Assembly: GCF_003703975.1 (NCBI RefSeq)
Contig: NZ_QTJY01000008.1
Coordinates: forward strand, 124,001 to 188,000
DNA: 64,000 bases
Direction of reading: 5' to 3'
Source: Larkinella soli
GTDB taxonomy: Bacteria > Bacteroidota > Bacteroidia > Cytophagales > Spirosomataceae
The position numbers and the translations under genes were made by a program. Below, piece by piece: positions 17,948 through 27,487 of this stretch (position 1 is the stretch's first letter; each line of letters starts with the position of its first letter). Under the pieces are notes generated by a model. It was not told where the DNA came from. It made no database searches and saw only the letters and a list, made by a program, of their open reading frames with translations.

Positions 17948-19021
17948 TCAGGCTTCCTCCATCGCCACGTTCATCGCCTTCCGGGCCGAGTAATGCTCCA
18001 GCGGCAGGAACAGGTCGACCACGTACCGGTCGGGGGCAGACCGGATTTCGAGCTGGTGCGTTCCGGGATAGAGCATGTGCAGCCGCTGGCGCGTGTTGTC
18101 CAGCCCGACGCCCGTGGAGACCGGCGCCCGCGCCCGGCAGGGCACCGTATTGACCACGTGGAGGTGCAGCCGGCCGTTCTCCAGCCGGATGTCGATTTCG
18201 ACCTCGCAGGAGCTGATACCGGCCGCGCCGTGCTTGAAGGCATTTTCGACGAAAGGCATCAGCAGCATCGGCGCCACCACGTAGCCGTCCGGCTGCCGGT
18301 CGGCGGCCAGGCCGGTGAAATGCACCTGGCAGCGGCTGCCGACCCGTTCGGATTCGAGGGCGATGTAACTTTCGAGAAATTCCAGCTCATCGGTCAGCGG
18401 CACCCACATCCGGCGCGTACTGTCGAGCTGATACCGAAGCAGTTGCGAAAGCTGCATGATCAGGTCGGGCGTGCGTTCGGGCTGGTGGAGGCTGACGCCG
18501 TAGAGGTTGTTGAGGGTATTGAAGAGGAAGTGCGGGTTGAGCTGGGAGCGCAGCACGCTCAGTTCCATCTCCTTCATGCACATCTTGAACTGGTGCTGCT
18601 GCCGGCGCTGCTGGTAGAAGCGGTTGATCAGCAGCGGCACGTTGAACAAAAGCAGGCTGACGGTGGCCGTAGCGAGCGTATAGAGAAAAATCAGTCCCGG
18701 CGCGAAGGCCGTTTTTACCTCTTCGGTGCAGAGATAATCGTTCACCTGCATCAGGATGACCGTAAACAGCAGCAGAATCGCGACCGCCCGGATGGCATAC
18801 CGGCGGCTCTGATGGCCGTCGAGCAGCCCCGGCAGCACGAAAAACCGCTGTATCTGCGCATGGCCATAGAGCATGCAGAAATAGATCAGTTCCTGGCTCA
18901 GCAGCGACTTGGAGTTGATCAGATCCCAGGAAGTCAGCGAGTTAAGCGTAAAGAAGCCCAGAAACAGCAGGCCTTCCTGCAGCCAGCGCTGGCGGGGACA
19001 ATTCTGGATTTTCTGGAGCAT
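17948..19021 (-). CDS. LytS-type sensor histidine kinase (pair 2)
   Basis: A 357-aa membrane sensor kinase. Hydrophobic helices at about 17-34, 42-65, 77-93 and 108-132 anchor it; a coiled stretch leads to LNPHFLFNTLNNLYG with His164, followed by the N box MPFVENAFKHG and the G box TGVGLDNTRQRL. It should phosphorylate the LytTR protein encoded just downstream. The frame continues upstream to 19123, but the extra 34 residues cover probable promoter sequence, including a TACTTTG about 35 bp before the chosen ATG at 19021. It is divergent from the RND efflux operon, which makes that operon a reasonable target. Confidence 0.9.
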   Translation of the reverse strand: MLQKIQNCPRQRWLQEGLLFLGFFTLNSLTSWDLINSKSLLSQELIYFCMLYGHAQIQRFFVLPGLLDGHQSRRYAIRAVAILLLFTVILMQVNDYLCTEEVKTAFAPGLIFLYTLATATVSLLLFNVPLLINRFYQQRRQQHQFKMCMKEMELSVLRSQLNPHFLFNTLNNLYGVSLHQPERTPDLIMQLSQLLRYQLDSTRRMWVPLTDELEFLESYIALESERVGSRCQVHFTGLAADRQPDGYVVAPMLLMPFVENAFKHGAAGISSCEVEIDIRLENGRLHLHVVNTVPCRARAPVSTGVGLDNTRQRLHMLYPGTHQLEIRSAPDRYVVDLFLPLEHYSARKAMNVAMEEA

Positions 19022-19180
19022 ACGCAGACTGATTTGGCACCGAAGACGAAACAAAGTAACAAGGGCGAATCGGGACGGACAAATTAAAATGACCAATTGC
19101 ATTCGTCCCGAATTTCCCGGCATACGTCATCTATACTTGTTCTCCGCGCCCGATCCTGTCTCCTTTGCAGAGCCGTTGAA

Positions 19181-19221
19181 CGTTAAAACCGCCGAGTTGA
19201 GCGTCAAAGCCGCCGATTTGG
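19181..19221 (+). repeat. Tandem imperfect 20-21-bp repeat upstream of the RND promoter
   Basis: Two adjacent copies, CGTTAAAACCGCCGAGTTG and CGTCAAAGCCGCCGATTTG, differ at three positions. They end 12 bp before the -33 element of the efflux operon promoter and have the size and phase (two helical turns) expected of a tandem activator-binding site. Binding protein unknown. Confidence 0.5.
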
Positions 19222-19232
19222 TCAGAATCAGC

Positions 19233-19261
19233 TTGTTCATCGGGTATTTAACCTATTTTTG
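19233..19261 (+). promoter_or_regulatory. Promoter of the RND efflux operon
   Basis: A -33 TTG (19233-19235), 18-bp spacer and -7 TATTTTTG (19254-19261) fit the Bacteroidota promoter consensus. The ATG of the adaptor gene begins 19 bp later, giving a short leader. Confidence 0.75.
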
Positions 19262-19280
19262 CACAGGTAAACAACGTAAC

Positions 19281-20468
19281 ATGAAACCGTCCGGCTACCA
19301 TCCGCACCATTCCTTCTTTTTTCAACAGGTCCTGTTCGCGCTCGTCCTTCTCGGCCTCTACGGCTGCGGCACGGCCGCCGAACAGACCGCCACGACCGCT
19401 GAAGTTCCGGCGCTGCCCGTCGTTCAGGTCGGCACTTCCGGCATGACCACCTGGCAGGAGTTTCCGGCCACGCTGGAAGGCAAAGTCAACATCGACATCC
19501 GGCCCCAGGTGGAAGGGTATCTGGAAAGAATCTTCGTCGACGAAGGAGCCGCCGTCCGCAAGGGCCAGCCCCTGTTCCGGATCGATCCCCGCAGCTATCA
19601 GGAGCAGCTCAGCAATGCGAAAGCCAACCTGATGATGGCCCGGGCCAATCTGGACAAAGCCGCCCTGGAAGTGGATCGCCTGACGCCCCTGGTGCAGAAC
19701 CGGGTGGTGTCGGAGGTCCAGCTGAAGGCGGCCCGCTCGGCCTGGGAAGCCGCCCGGGCGGGCGTCGGGCAGGCGGAGGCCGGCGTGGAAACGGCGCAGA
19801 CCAACCTGAGCCGGACGCTGATCACGGCACCCGTGAGCGGCTATATCGGCCGGCTGCCCTACAAACCCGGCAGCCTCGTGGGCCGCGCCGAGCCCCAGCC
19901 GCTGACCACCCTCTCGGACGTGGGCGAACTCTACGCCTACTTTTCGATGAGTGAGGTCGACTTCCTGGCGTTCACCCGTCAGTCGCCGGGCCGCGACCTG
20001 GCCGACAAGATCCGGAAGGCCCCGCCGGTCGAGCTGCTGCTGGCCGACAACCAGCCGTACGCACAGAAAGGCCGCATCGAGATCGTTTCGGGTCAGTTCG
20101 ACAAAACGATGGGGGCCATCAGCTTCCGGGCGGTCTTCCCGAACGGACAGCGGCTCCTGCGCTCGGGCATCACCGGCCGCATCCGGATTCCGACCCACCA
20201 CGACGCGATGGTGGTCGTCCCGCAGGAAGCGACCTTCGAGCGGCAGGACCGCATCTTCGTCTTCGCGCTGGCCGACAGCAACAAGGTGGAAAGCCGCCCG
20301 CTGCGCATCCTGGGCAAGAGCGGTAACTACTACCTCGTCGCCGACGGGCTGCGGGCCGGCGAGCGGATCGTGCGCGACGGACTGGACCGGCTCCACGATG
20401 GCGACGTCATCGCTCCGAAACCGGTGCCGGCCGGCGGAAACGCCGGTTCGCTGACCACTTCCCTGTAA
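19281..20468 (+). CDS. RND efflux periplasmic adaptor (MFP) lipoprotein
   Basis: A 395-aa membrane fusion protein linking the inner-membrane RND pump to its outer-membrane channel. The lipoprotein signal ends LGLYGC with Cys29 as the lipid anchor. The biotinyl-lipoyl halves (VNIDIRPQVEGYLERIFVDE and LITAPVSGYIGRLPYKPGS) flank a coiled-coil hairpin (about 105-170), followed by the beta-barrel and membrane-proximal domains. The frame extends far upstream to 18909, but the promoter at 19233-19261 and the signal peptide fix ATG 19281. It is first in the operon with the permease (64-bp gap) and TolC-like gene. Substrates cannot be predicted. Confidence 0.95.
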   Translation: MKPSGYHPHHSFFFQQVLFALVLLGLYGCGTAAEQTATTAEVPALPVVQVGTSGMTTWQEFPATLEGKVNIDIRPQVEGYLERIFVDEGAAVRKGQPLFRIDPRSYQEQLSNAKANLMMARANLDKAALEVDRLTPLVQNRVVSEVQLKAARSAWEAARAGVGQAEAGVETAQTNLSRTLITAPVSGYIGRLPYKPGSLVGRAEPQPLTTLSDVGELYAYFSMSEVDFLAFTRQSPGRDLADKIRKAPPVELLLADNQPYAQKGRIEIVSGQFDKTMGAISFRAVFPNGQRLLRSGITGRIRIPTHHDAMVVVPQEATFERQDRIFVFALADSNKVESRPLRILGKSGNYYLVADGLRAGERIVRDGLDRLHDGDVIAPKPVPAGGNAGSLTTSL

Positions 20469-20532
20469 ACCATCCTCCCAACCAACCGCCTGGCGGGTTG
20501 CTTTCGCGGCCCGTACAGGCTCTCTTATAGCC

Positions 20533-23500
20533 ATGCTCAAGGTATTTATCGAACGACCGGTTCTGGCAACGGTCATCTCCATTCTTCTGGTGATCCTGGG
20601 AGTGATCTCCCTGCTTACCATGCCGGTTACCCAGTTCCCGGACATTGCCCCGCCGAGCGTGCAGGTCACCGCCCTGTATCCCGGCGCCAACGCCGAGGTG
20701 GTGGCCCGCTCCGTCGCCACCCCGCTCGAAGAAGCCATCAACGGGGTCGAGAACATGACCTACATGACGTCCTCGTCGAGCAACGACGGGGCCGTGGCGA
20801 TCAACGTCTACTTCAAGCTGGGCACCAACCCCGACCTGGCGGCCGTGAACGTGCAGAACCGCGTCGCCAAGGCCACCAGCCTGCTGCCCACCGAGGTGGT
20901 GCAGGCCGGTATCGCGACCCAGAAGCAGCAGAACAGCATGATCATGTTCCTGGACCTGATCAGCACGAAGGACGTCTACGATGAAACGTTTCTGCAGAAC
21001 TACGCCAAGATTAACATTATCCCCGAACTGCAGCGGGTCAACGGCGTCGGGCAGGCGCTGGTATTCGGCGTGAAGGACTACGCCATGCGGGTCTGGCTGA
21101 AGCCGGACCGGCTGACGGCCTACGGGCTGTCGCCCCAGGAGGTGCTGGCCGCCATCCGCGACCAGAACCTCGAAGCCGCCCCCGGCCGGATCGGCGAAAA
21201 CAGCGCCGAAGCGTTCGAGTACGTCATCAAGCACAAAGGGAAGTTCAACCGGCCCGAAGAGTTCGATCAGATCGTGCTGAAAGCCAACCCCGACGGCTCG
21301 ACCATCCTGCTCAGGGACGTGGCCCGGCTGGAGTTCGGCTCGTTCACCTACAGCGGCAATACGCGCGTCGACGGCAAGTCGGCGACGGGCATCGCCATTT
21401 TCCAGACGGCCGGCTCCAACGCCAACGACATCCAGGTGGAGATCCTCGACATCCTGAACAAGGCCACCCGGGAGTTTCCGGACGGTATCCATTACGCCAT
21501 CGAATACAGCACCAAGAAATTCCTCGACGAGTCCATCGAGCAGGTGTCGCACACGCTGATCGAAGCGTTTCTGCTGGTCTTCCTGGTGGTGTTCCTCTTC
21601 CTTCAGGACTTCCGTTCGACGCTGATTCCGGCCATTGCCGTGCCGGTCGCCATCGTCGGGACGTTCTTCTTCATGCAGCTGTTCGGCTTCACGATCAACC
21701 TGCTGACGCTGTTCGCGCTGGTGCTGGCGATCGGGATCGTCGTGGACGACGCCATCCTGGTGGTGGAGGCCGTCCATACGCGGATGGAGCAGGGCAGACA
21801 GTCGGCGCGGGCGGCCACGCTGCGCTCGATGCAGGAGATTTCGGGCGCCATCGTGTCGGTCACGCTGGTCATGGCGGCCGTGTTCGTGCCGGTGGGCTTC
21901 ATGCAGGGGCCGGCCGGGGTGTTCTACCAGCAGTTTGCGTTTACGCTCGCCATCGCCATCGCTATTTCGGCCGTCAACGCCCTGACGCTCAGCCCGGCAC
22001 TCTGTGCCCTGCTGCTGACCAACCGGCACACGGATCACGCCGGTTCGGGCCGCAGGGGGTTCGCGGGCCGCTTCTTCCATGCGTTCAATGCGGGCTTTAC
22101 GGCCACCACCCGGCGCTACGTGGGCTTCACCCGGCTGCTGATCCGGCATAAGGGCGTGAGCCTGAGTGCGCTGGCCCTCGTGGCCGGGCTGACGGTCTGG
22201 ATGGTGCGCACGACGCCGACCGGCTTCATCCCGTCCGAAGACCAGGGCTTCGTCGTCTATTCGCTGAAACTGCCCGCCGGGGCCTCGCTGCAGCGGACGC
22301 AGAAAGTGTCGCAGCAGATGGAACAGATCGTCAAACGGATGCCGGCCGTCCACAGCCACTACGGCATCAGCGGCTTCAACATCCTTTCCAACTCGATCAG
22401 CCCCTCGTATGCCGTCGGGTTCATCAACCTGAAACCGTATGCCGAGCGGGGGTCGGTGCAGTCGCTGGACGCGATCATGGGCCAGATCAATACCGAACTG
22501 GGCAAGGTCAGCGAGGGACACGTCGACGTGTTCACCTTCCCGACAGTGCCCGGTTTCGGGAGCGTCGACGGCTTCGAGCTGGTACTTCAGGACCGGACGG
22601 GCGGCCCGCTCGACAAGCTCGGCACCACCTCCACCCGGTTCATCGGCGAACTGAGCAAACGGCCGGAGATTGCGGCCGCCTTCACCACCTTCGATACCGG
22701 CACGCCCCAGTTCCTGCTCGATATCGACGCCAAAAAAGCCAGCCAGCTCGGCATCTCGACCGGCAACATCCTGCAAACCATGCAGATGTATTACGGCAGC
22801 ACTTTTGCTTCCGACTTCAACCGGTTCGGGAAGTTCTACCGGGTCATCGCCCAGGCCGACCAGCCCTACCGCGCCGATCCGTCGTCGCTGAACGGCATCT
22901 ACGTGAAGAATACGGCCGGCGAGATGGTGCCGGTCACGACGGTGGCCTCGCTGAAGCGGGTGTTCGGACCGGAGGTCGTGACGCGCAACAACCTGTTTAA
23001 TGCGGTGGTCATCAACGGGATACCGAAACCGGGCTACAGCACCGGCGACGCCATCCGGGCGGTGGAGGAAGTGGCGAAGAAGCACCTGCCCAACGGCTTT
23101 TCGTACGAATGGACCGGCATGACGCGGGAGGAAATTTCGGCCGGCAACCAGTCGGGTCTGATCTTCCTGCTCAGCCTGGTGTTCATCTACTTCCTGCTGG
23201 CGGCCCAGTATGAAAGCTACCTGCTGCCGCTGGCCGTCATCCTGTCGGTGCCGACCGGGGTGCTGGGCGTATTCTGGGCCATCGACCTGGCCGACATCGA
23301 CAACAACATCTACGTACAGGTCGGTCTGATCATGCTCATCGGGCTGCTCGCCAAGAACGCCATCCTGATCGTCGAATACGCCGTGCAGCGACGGCGGGGC
23401 GGGATGCCCCTGATGGCCTCGGCGCTGGAAGCCGCCCAGCTGCGGCTCCGCCCGATCCTGATGACGTCCTTCGCCTTCATCGTGGGGCTGATCCCGCTGA

Positions 23501-23718
23501 TGTTCGCGACGGGATCGTCGGCGAAGGGCAACCACTCCATCAGCATCGGCACGGCCGGGGGCATGCTCACGGGCGTGGTACTCGGCATTCTCATCGTCCC
23601 GGTCCTGTATGTCGTCTTTCAGCGGCTTCAGGAGAAGATCAGCGGCCGTTTGGCCTTCCACCGGACCGAAACCGCTGAAGAAGAATTACTTGCCACCGAC
23701 TCACTGAATCATCCCTAA
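20533..23718 (+). CDS. RND efflux permease, HAE-1 (AcrB-like) family
   Basis: A 1,061-aa inner-membrane proton/drug antiporter. The typical opening MLKVFIERPVLATVISILLVILGVISL is the first of twelve predicted membrane helices, with two large periplasmic loops after helices 1 and 7. The proton-relay Asp pair lies in GIVVDDAILVV (Asp405-Asp406) and the second-half signature in LIGLLAKNAILIVEYA. It draws hydrophobic compounds from the periplasm and sends them through the TolC-like channel. The stop codon overlaps the next ATG (TAATG), so translation is coupled. Length and motifs are normal for multidrug-type rather than heavy-metal pumps. Confidence 0.97.
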   Translation: MLKVFIERPVLATVISILLVILGVISLLTMPVTQFPDIAPPSVQVTALYPGANAEVVARSVATPLEEAINGVENMTYMTSSSSNDGAVAINVYFKLGTNPDLAAVNVQNRVAKATSLLPTEVVQAGIATQKQQNSMIMFLDLISTKDVYDETFLQNYAKINIIPELQRVNGVGQALVFGVKDYAMRVWLKPDRLTAYGLSPQEVLAAIRDQNLEAAPGRIGENSAEAFEYVIKHKGKFNRPEEFDQIVLKANPDGSTILLRDVARLEFGSFTYSGNTRVDGKSATGIAIFQTAGSNANDIQVEILDILNKATREFPDGIHYAIEYSTKKFLDESIEQVSHTLIEAFLLVFLVVFLFLQDFRSTLIPAIAVPVAIVGTFFFMQLFGFTINLLTLFALVLAIGIVVDDAILVVEAVHTRMEQGRQSARAATLRSMQEISGAIVSVTLVMAAVFVPVGFMQGPAGVFYQQFAFTLAIAIAISAVNALTLSPALCALLLTNRHTDHAGSGRRGFAGRFFHAFNAGFTATTRRYVGFTRLLIRHKGVSLSALALVAGLTVWMVRTTPTGFIPSEDQGFVVYSLKLPAGASLQRTQKVSQQMEQIVKRMPAVHSHYGISGFNILSNSISPSYAVGFINLKPYAERGSVQSLDAIMGQINTELGKVSEGHVDVFTFPTVPGFGSVDGFELVLQDRTGGPLDKLGTTSTRFIGELSKRPEIAAAFTTFDTGTPQFLLDIDAKKASQLGISTGNILQTMQMYYGSTFASDFNRFGKFYRVIAQADQPYRADPSSLNGIYVKNTAGEMVPVTTVASLKRVFGPEVVTRNNLFNAVVINGIPKPGYSTGDAIRAVEEVAKKHLPNGFSYEWTGMTREEISAGNQSGLIFLLSLVFIYFLLAAQYESYLLPLAVILSVPTGVLGVFWAIDLADIDNNIYVQVGLIMLIGLLAKNAILIVEYAVQRRRGGMPLMASALEAAQLRLRPILMTSFAFIVGLIPLMFATGSSAKGNHSISIGTAGGMLTGVVLGILIVPVLYVVFQRLQEKISGRLAFHRTETAEEELLATDSLNHP

Positions 23719-25142
23719 TGGTACGATCACTCTTTACCGGGGGCCGCCTGGTGGTCCCCGCCCTTCTTCTGTTCCTGGTTTCCGCCTGCAAGGTCGGGCA
23801 GAATTACCAGCGTCCCGAACTGCCGGTTCCCGAACAGTTCCGGTCCGCTCCCACCCCCGGCACAGGCACGGCGGCACGGCTGCCCTGGCGGGAGGTCTTC
23901 CCGAATCCCGAGCTTCAACAGCTCATCGGCACGGCCCTGACGGGCAACTTCGACCTCCAGGCGGCCATCAAACGCATCGAGGAAAGCCAGGCCTACCTTC
24001 GCCAGACCCGGTATGCGCTGCTGCCGTCGGTCAGCGGTCAGGTGGCGGCCTCGACCATCACGCCCTCGCGCAACAGCCTCAACGGAGTGAGCCTGGAAAA
24101 CTTCATCGGCCAGCGGCACCTCGAAGACTTCTCGGTCAGTGCCGGCGTCTCCTGGGAACTCGACATCTGGGGAAAAATCCGGCGGCAGAACGAAGTGACG
24201 CGGGCCAACTACCTCCAGACCGAAGAAGGCGCCCGGGCGGTGCGCACGAATCTGGTCGCCCACGTCGCCCACGGCTATTTCAACCTGCTGCTGCTCGATG
24301 CCCAGCTCGACATCGCCCGGCGCAATCTGGCCCTGAGCGACTCCATCGTGCAGGTGATCCGTCTGCAGAAAGACGGCGGTGAGGTAACGGAACTGGCCGT
24401 CGAACAGGCGCAGGCCCAGCGGCAGACGGCCGCCCTGCTCCGCTCGCAGCTGGAACAGGCCATCCTGATCGGCGAAAACGGTCTGCGTCAGCTGATGGGC
24501 GAAATGCCGGGCAGCGTCGCCCGGACGGTGCGGCTGGATGCCGTGCCGGTTTCCGATTCGCTGCCGGCGGGCGTACCGGTGCAGCTACTCGCCAACCGCC
24601 CGGACGTGCGGGCCGGTGAGCTGGCGCTGGTGGCGGCCAACGCCCGGGTCGGGGTGGCGCAGGCCAGTCTGTATCCCTCGCTGCTGATCACGGTGGGGGG
24701 CGGAATCAATGCCTTTCAGGCCGCCAACTGGTTCATGCTGCCCGCTTCGCTGTTCTACAGCGTGGCCGGCGGCCTGTCGCAGCCGATCTTCCAGCGGGGT
24801 CAGCTCAAAACCCAGCTCGAAGTGGCCCGGATTCAGCGCGAGGAGGCCCTGATCCGGTTCCGGCAGGTGCTGACCAACGGCGTGCGGGAGGTTTCCGACG
24901 CGCTGGCGCAGGCCGAAAAGCTGAAGGAGCAGGAGCAGGTGGCGGCCGTGCGCGTCGTCACGCTGAAGCGGGCCATCGCCGACGCCCGGCTGCTGTTCAC
25001 CAGCGGGCTGGCGAACTATCTGGAAGTCATTACCGCCCAGAGCAACGTCCTGCAGGCCGAACTGGCCCTGGCCCAGATCCGGCAGCAGCGGCTGGCTGCG
25101 TCGGTCGAGCTGTACCGGGCGCTCGGGGGCGGCTGGCAGTAA
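23718..25142 (+). CDS. TolC-family outer-membrane efflux lipoprotein (NodT type)
   Basis: A 474-aa outer-membrane channel of the RND system. The lipoprotein signal ends LFLVSAC with Cys24; the mature start VGQNYQRPELPVPEQFRS is typical of OprM/NodT proteins. Two repeated OEP domains with long alpha-helical regions follow (SWELDIWGKIRRQNE; LLANRPDVRAGELALVAANA; SAGLSQPIF-like SVAGGLSQPIFQRGQLKTQL). It completes the tripartite pump and overlaps the permease stop codon by one base. No terminator is clear before the next gene at 25272. Confidence 0.95.
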   Translation: MVRSLFTGGRLVVPALLLFLVSACKVGQNYQRPELPVPEQFRSAPTPGTGTAARLPWREVFPNPELQQLIGTALTGNFDLQAAIKRIEESQAYLRQTRYALLPSVSGQVAASTITPSRNSLNGVSLENFIGQRHLEDFSVSAGVSWELDIWGKIRRQNEVTRANYLQTEEGARAVRTNLVAHVAHGYFNLLLLDAQLDIARRNLALSDSIVQVIRLQKDGGEVTELAVEQAQAQRQTAALLRSQLEQAILIGENGLRQLMGEMPGSVARTVRLDAVPVSDSLPAGVPVQLLANRPDVRAGELALVAANARVGVAQASLYPSLLITVGGGINAFQAANWFMLPASLFYSVAGGLSQPIFQRGQLKTQLEVARIQREEALIRFRQVLTNGVREVSDALAQAEKLKEQEQVAAVRVVTLKRAIADARLLFTSGLANYLEVITAQSNVLQAELALAQIRQQRLAASVELYRALGGGWQ

Positions 25143-25271
25143 GGGCCGGTCGGCGGACATCACAAAATCCGGGGGTTTCCCCACAAACCTCGCTTCGTTG
25201 GTCACACGTCTTTGGCGGATCGGCGGGGCGAGGTTTGTTTTACGGTGTCATCCAACCTAACCGACTCTTTT

Positions 25272-26033
25272 ATGAAACGATTTCTGTTGCTCTTGCTTAT
25301 CGGCTCACACACTGCCCCGGCCCAGACCGCCGACTCGACGGCGCAGGTATCCATTCCTCCGAAAAGCGATTTCAAATCCGGGATGATGGCCGAGATCGGC
25401 GTCTCCGTCGCTTCGACCCGCATCCCGGCCATTCGGTCGTACTTCCGCAGCAACGGCATCCGGCCCGACTCCCACATCGACCCGTTTCTGCATTTCGGTT
25501 TCGGCGGGCGTTACGGACGCTTCAAGGTGATGCTGCTGGCCGGCCGCTCCTTCAGTTTCATCGACCTGCCTCCGCTCCGCGACGACGATGCCGGAAGCCG
25601 CCCCGTCGCCCGGCAGGTGCGGGCCAACTACGGCGGGGGCCAGATTGGTTTCGATCTGGCCAACACCCGAAACCGGCGGGTCTATCTCAATGCCGGCCTC
25701 GGCACCATCGGCTATGAATACAGCGTCTACCGCCAGAGCGACGAAGCCGTCGCTTTCTCCGACCTGCCACAATACCGCCCGGGCGGCCACATTCCTTCGC
25801 TGATTCTCTACAATCATTTCTGGGACGTCAATATCGAGTATTCCCAGCGGGAAAAACGCAAGCGGAGCGTGGAGAGCGTGCTGCGGATCGGCTACCGGCG
25901 CGGCCTGCAGCCCGGCACCTGGAAGTCCGACGCCTTCCGCCTGACCGGAGCACCGACCGACCGCATCAGCCAGTTTTATATCCAGGGGACCTATTACTTT
26001 TCCAGCAATTACATCAAGGGGGCGAACCGATGA
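25272..26033 (+). CDS. Outer-membrane beta-barrel-like exported protein
   Basis: A 253-aa protein with a signal peptide (MKRFLLLLLIGSHTAPAQ) and amphipathic beta-strand patterns throughout (FGGRYGRFKVMLLAGRSFSF, VYLNAGLGTIGYEYSVYR, VLRIGYRRG), ending in an aromatic-rich segment FYIQGTYYFSSNYIKG typical of small barrels. No enzymatic motif is seen. The frame starts at 25212 but ATG 25272 directly precedes the signal peptide. The last codons overlap the DUF2846 gene by 4 bp (ATGA), and the LytS/LytTR pair 3 follows, so a four-gene operon downstream of the efflux genes is likely. Function unknown. Confidence 0.75.
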   Translation: MKRFLLLLLIGSHTAPAQTADSTAQVSIPPKSDFKSGMMAEIGVSVASTRIPAIRSYFRSNGIRPDSHIDPFLHFGFGGRYGRFKVMLLAGRSFSFIDLPPLRDDDAGSRPVARQVRANYGGGQIGFDLANTRNRRVYLNAGLGTIGYEYSVYRQSDEAVAFSDLPQYRPGGHIPSLILYNHFWDVNIEYSQREKRKRSVESVLRIGYRRGLQPGTWKSDAFRLTGAPTDRISQFYIQGTYYFSSNYIKGANR

Positions 26034-26431
26034 AACTGCTGCTGTTCATGGGTCTCTGGTGGCTGGGAGCGGTCACCGGGGACGAGCAACCCCGCAACGG
26101 GCAGGGCCGGGTCGTCATCTACCGGCAGCGGGAATTCGGCGGAAACAGCTACGACCTGAAGATCAACGACAAAAAACTGGGCAGCCTGCCGACCAATCGT
26201 TATCTTGAGATCGAAGTGCCGCCCGGGCGGGTCAAGCTGGAATCGGTGAAGGATTATTTCTCGGAAAACCGGACGCTGTGGCTTTCCGTCCAGGCCGGCC
26301 ACACCTATTACGTCAAGGCCGTCGAGGAAGTCGATTTCCTGAGCCGCTCGCTGCTGATGGCCCCCATCGCGGAAGAGCAGGCCCAGCGCGAACTGAACCG
26401 GCTCAAACCGGCCCGGCCGTCGTCCCACTAA
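26030..26431 (+). CDS. DUF2846 domain protein
   Basis: A 133-aa exported protein. After a hydrophobic N terminus (MKLLLFMGLWWLGAVTG) comes the DUF2846 pattern: RVVIYRQREFGGNSYDLKIND, LGSLPTNRYLEIEVPPGRVKL and LSVQAGHTYYVKAV. The domain is a small beta-sandwich found in lipoproteins and envelope proteins; no biochemical role is known. Its start overlaps the barrel protein by four bases, suggesting the two act together in the envelope. Confidence 0.85.
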   Translation: MKLLLFMGLWWLGAVTGDEQPRNGQGRVVIYRQREFGGNSYDLKINDKKLGSLPTNRYLEIEVPPGRVKLESVKDYFSENRTLWLSVQAGHTYYVKAVEEVDFLSRSLLMAPIAEEQAQRELNRLKPARPSSH

Positions 26432-26459
26432 CCGTCTCTGAACCGATACCGCACCGACC

Positions 26460-27482
26460 GTGACCCCTCCTCCGAAACTCTACGCCGTCGCCGTTCTGAT
26501 CACGGCGCTGGCGGGTCTGCTGATCTACTGGGGCCGGCTGCTGTACGAGGGCGTCTGGCAACAGGTCGACGAGGCCCTGCCCGACATCGGGGGGCTGGCC
26601 CGCTACCTGCTGGGCATCATCGTCCTGCTGACGGCCCTCTGGGCGCTGGCCTTCGCCAGTTACCGGCTGACGTTCCTGCGGTGGCACCTCCGGCGGGAAA
26701 CCCGGCCCTACTACTGGACCTGGCTCTGCGGGCTGGCCTTGCTGCTCTTCGAACTGCTGCAACTCCGCACCGGCCGCGAACCCGCCTTTGCCGACGAGAA
26801 TATGCTGGTGACGGGCGTGCTGATCGGTTTTATCATCGCCTACGGCTACGTGGCCGACTCGTTCCGGGCCCGCCGGGAGCAGCTGCACCTGGTTCAGCAG
26901 AAAACGGAAGCCGAACTGACGGCGCTGAAGGCCCAGATCAACCCGCACTTTCTGTTCAACGCCCTGAACACGATCTACAACGAGGCCCAGCGGGCCGACA
27001 ACGAAACCGTCGCGGACCTGATCCAGCAGCTTTCGGGCATCATGCGGTTCACGCTGCAGGAGTCGAAACAGCCGCTGACGCCCATCGACCGGGAGCTGGC
27101 GTTTCTGGAGAAATACCTGGCCCTCCAGCGGGCGCGGCTGCCGCAGAGCGACCGGCTGCGGCTCTCGACCCGGCTCGACTGGGACGGGCAGCCGGCCCGG
27201 ATCGCTCCCCTGCTGCTGATTCCGTTCGTCGAAAACGCCTTTCAGTACGGCATCAGTCTGGCGCAGCCGTCCTTCATCGATCTGGACCTGAGCGTTGCGG
27301 ATCGCCGGCTGCGGATGCGGCTCACCAACAGCCTGCCGGCTCAGCCCGCGTCGCGCAGCGGCAGCGGCACCGGCATCACCAATGCCCGGCAGCGGCTGGC
27401 CCTGATGTATCCGGCACGCCATGAGCTGCGCATCGACCGGACGTCCGATACCTTTACCGTTGATTTGACTCTCGACCTGTAA
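26460..27482 (+). CDS. LytS-type sensor histidine kinase (pair 3)
   Basis: A 340-aa membrane sensor kinase starting at GTG 26460. Four hydrophobic helices span about 7-24, 48-67, 85-101 and 115-133; the phospho-acceptor box INPHFLFNALNTIYNE has His163, followed by the N box IPFVENAFQYG and G box SGSGTGITNARQRLALMY. The degenerate G1 (no DNG motif, instead RLTNSLPAQ) is usual in this class. The LytTR gene follows 5 bp later. As it lies behind the efflux, barrel and DUF2846 genes it could sense envelope stress, but that is inference. Confidence 0.9.
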   Translation: MTPPPKLYAVAVLITALAGLLIYWGRLLYEGVWQQVDEALPDIGGLARYLLGIIVLLTALWALAFASYRLTFLRWHLRRETRPYYWTWLCGLALLLFELLQLRTGREPAFADENMLVTGVLIGFIIAYGYVADSFRARREQLHLVQQKTEAELTALKAQINPHFLFNALNTIYNEAQRADNETVADLIQQLSGIMRFTLQESKQPLTPIDRELAFLEKYLALQRARLPQSDRLRLSTRLDWDGQPARIAPLLLIPFVENAFQYGISLAQPSFIDLDLSVADRRLRMRLTNSLPAQPASRSGSGTGITNARQRLALMYPARHELRIDRTSDTFTVDLTLDL

Positions 27483-27487
27483 GAACC

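Noticed and set aside
16952-19087. A 711-codon plus-strand frame over the LytS/LytTR pair 2.
   Set aside because: Antisense shadow of two well-supported minus-strand genes and the palindromic repeat.
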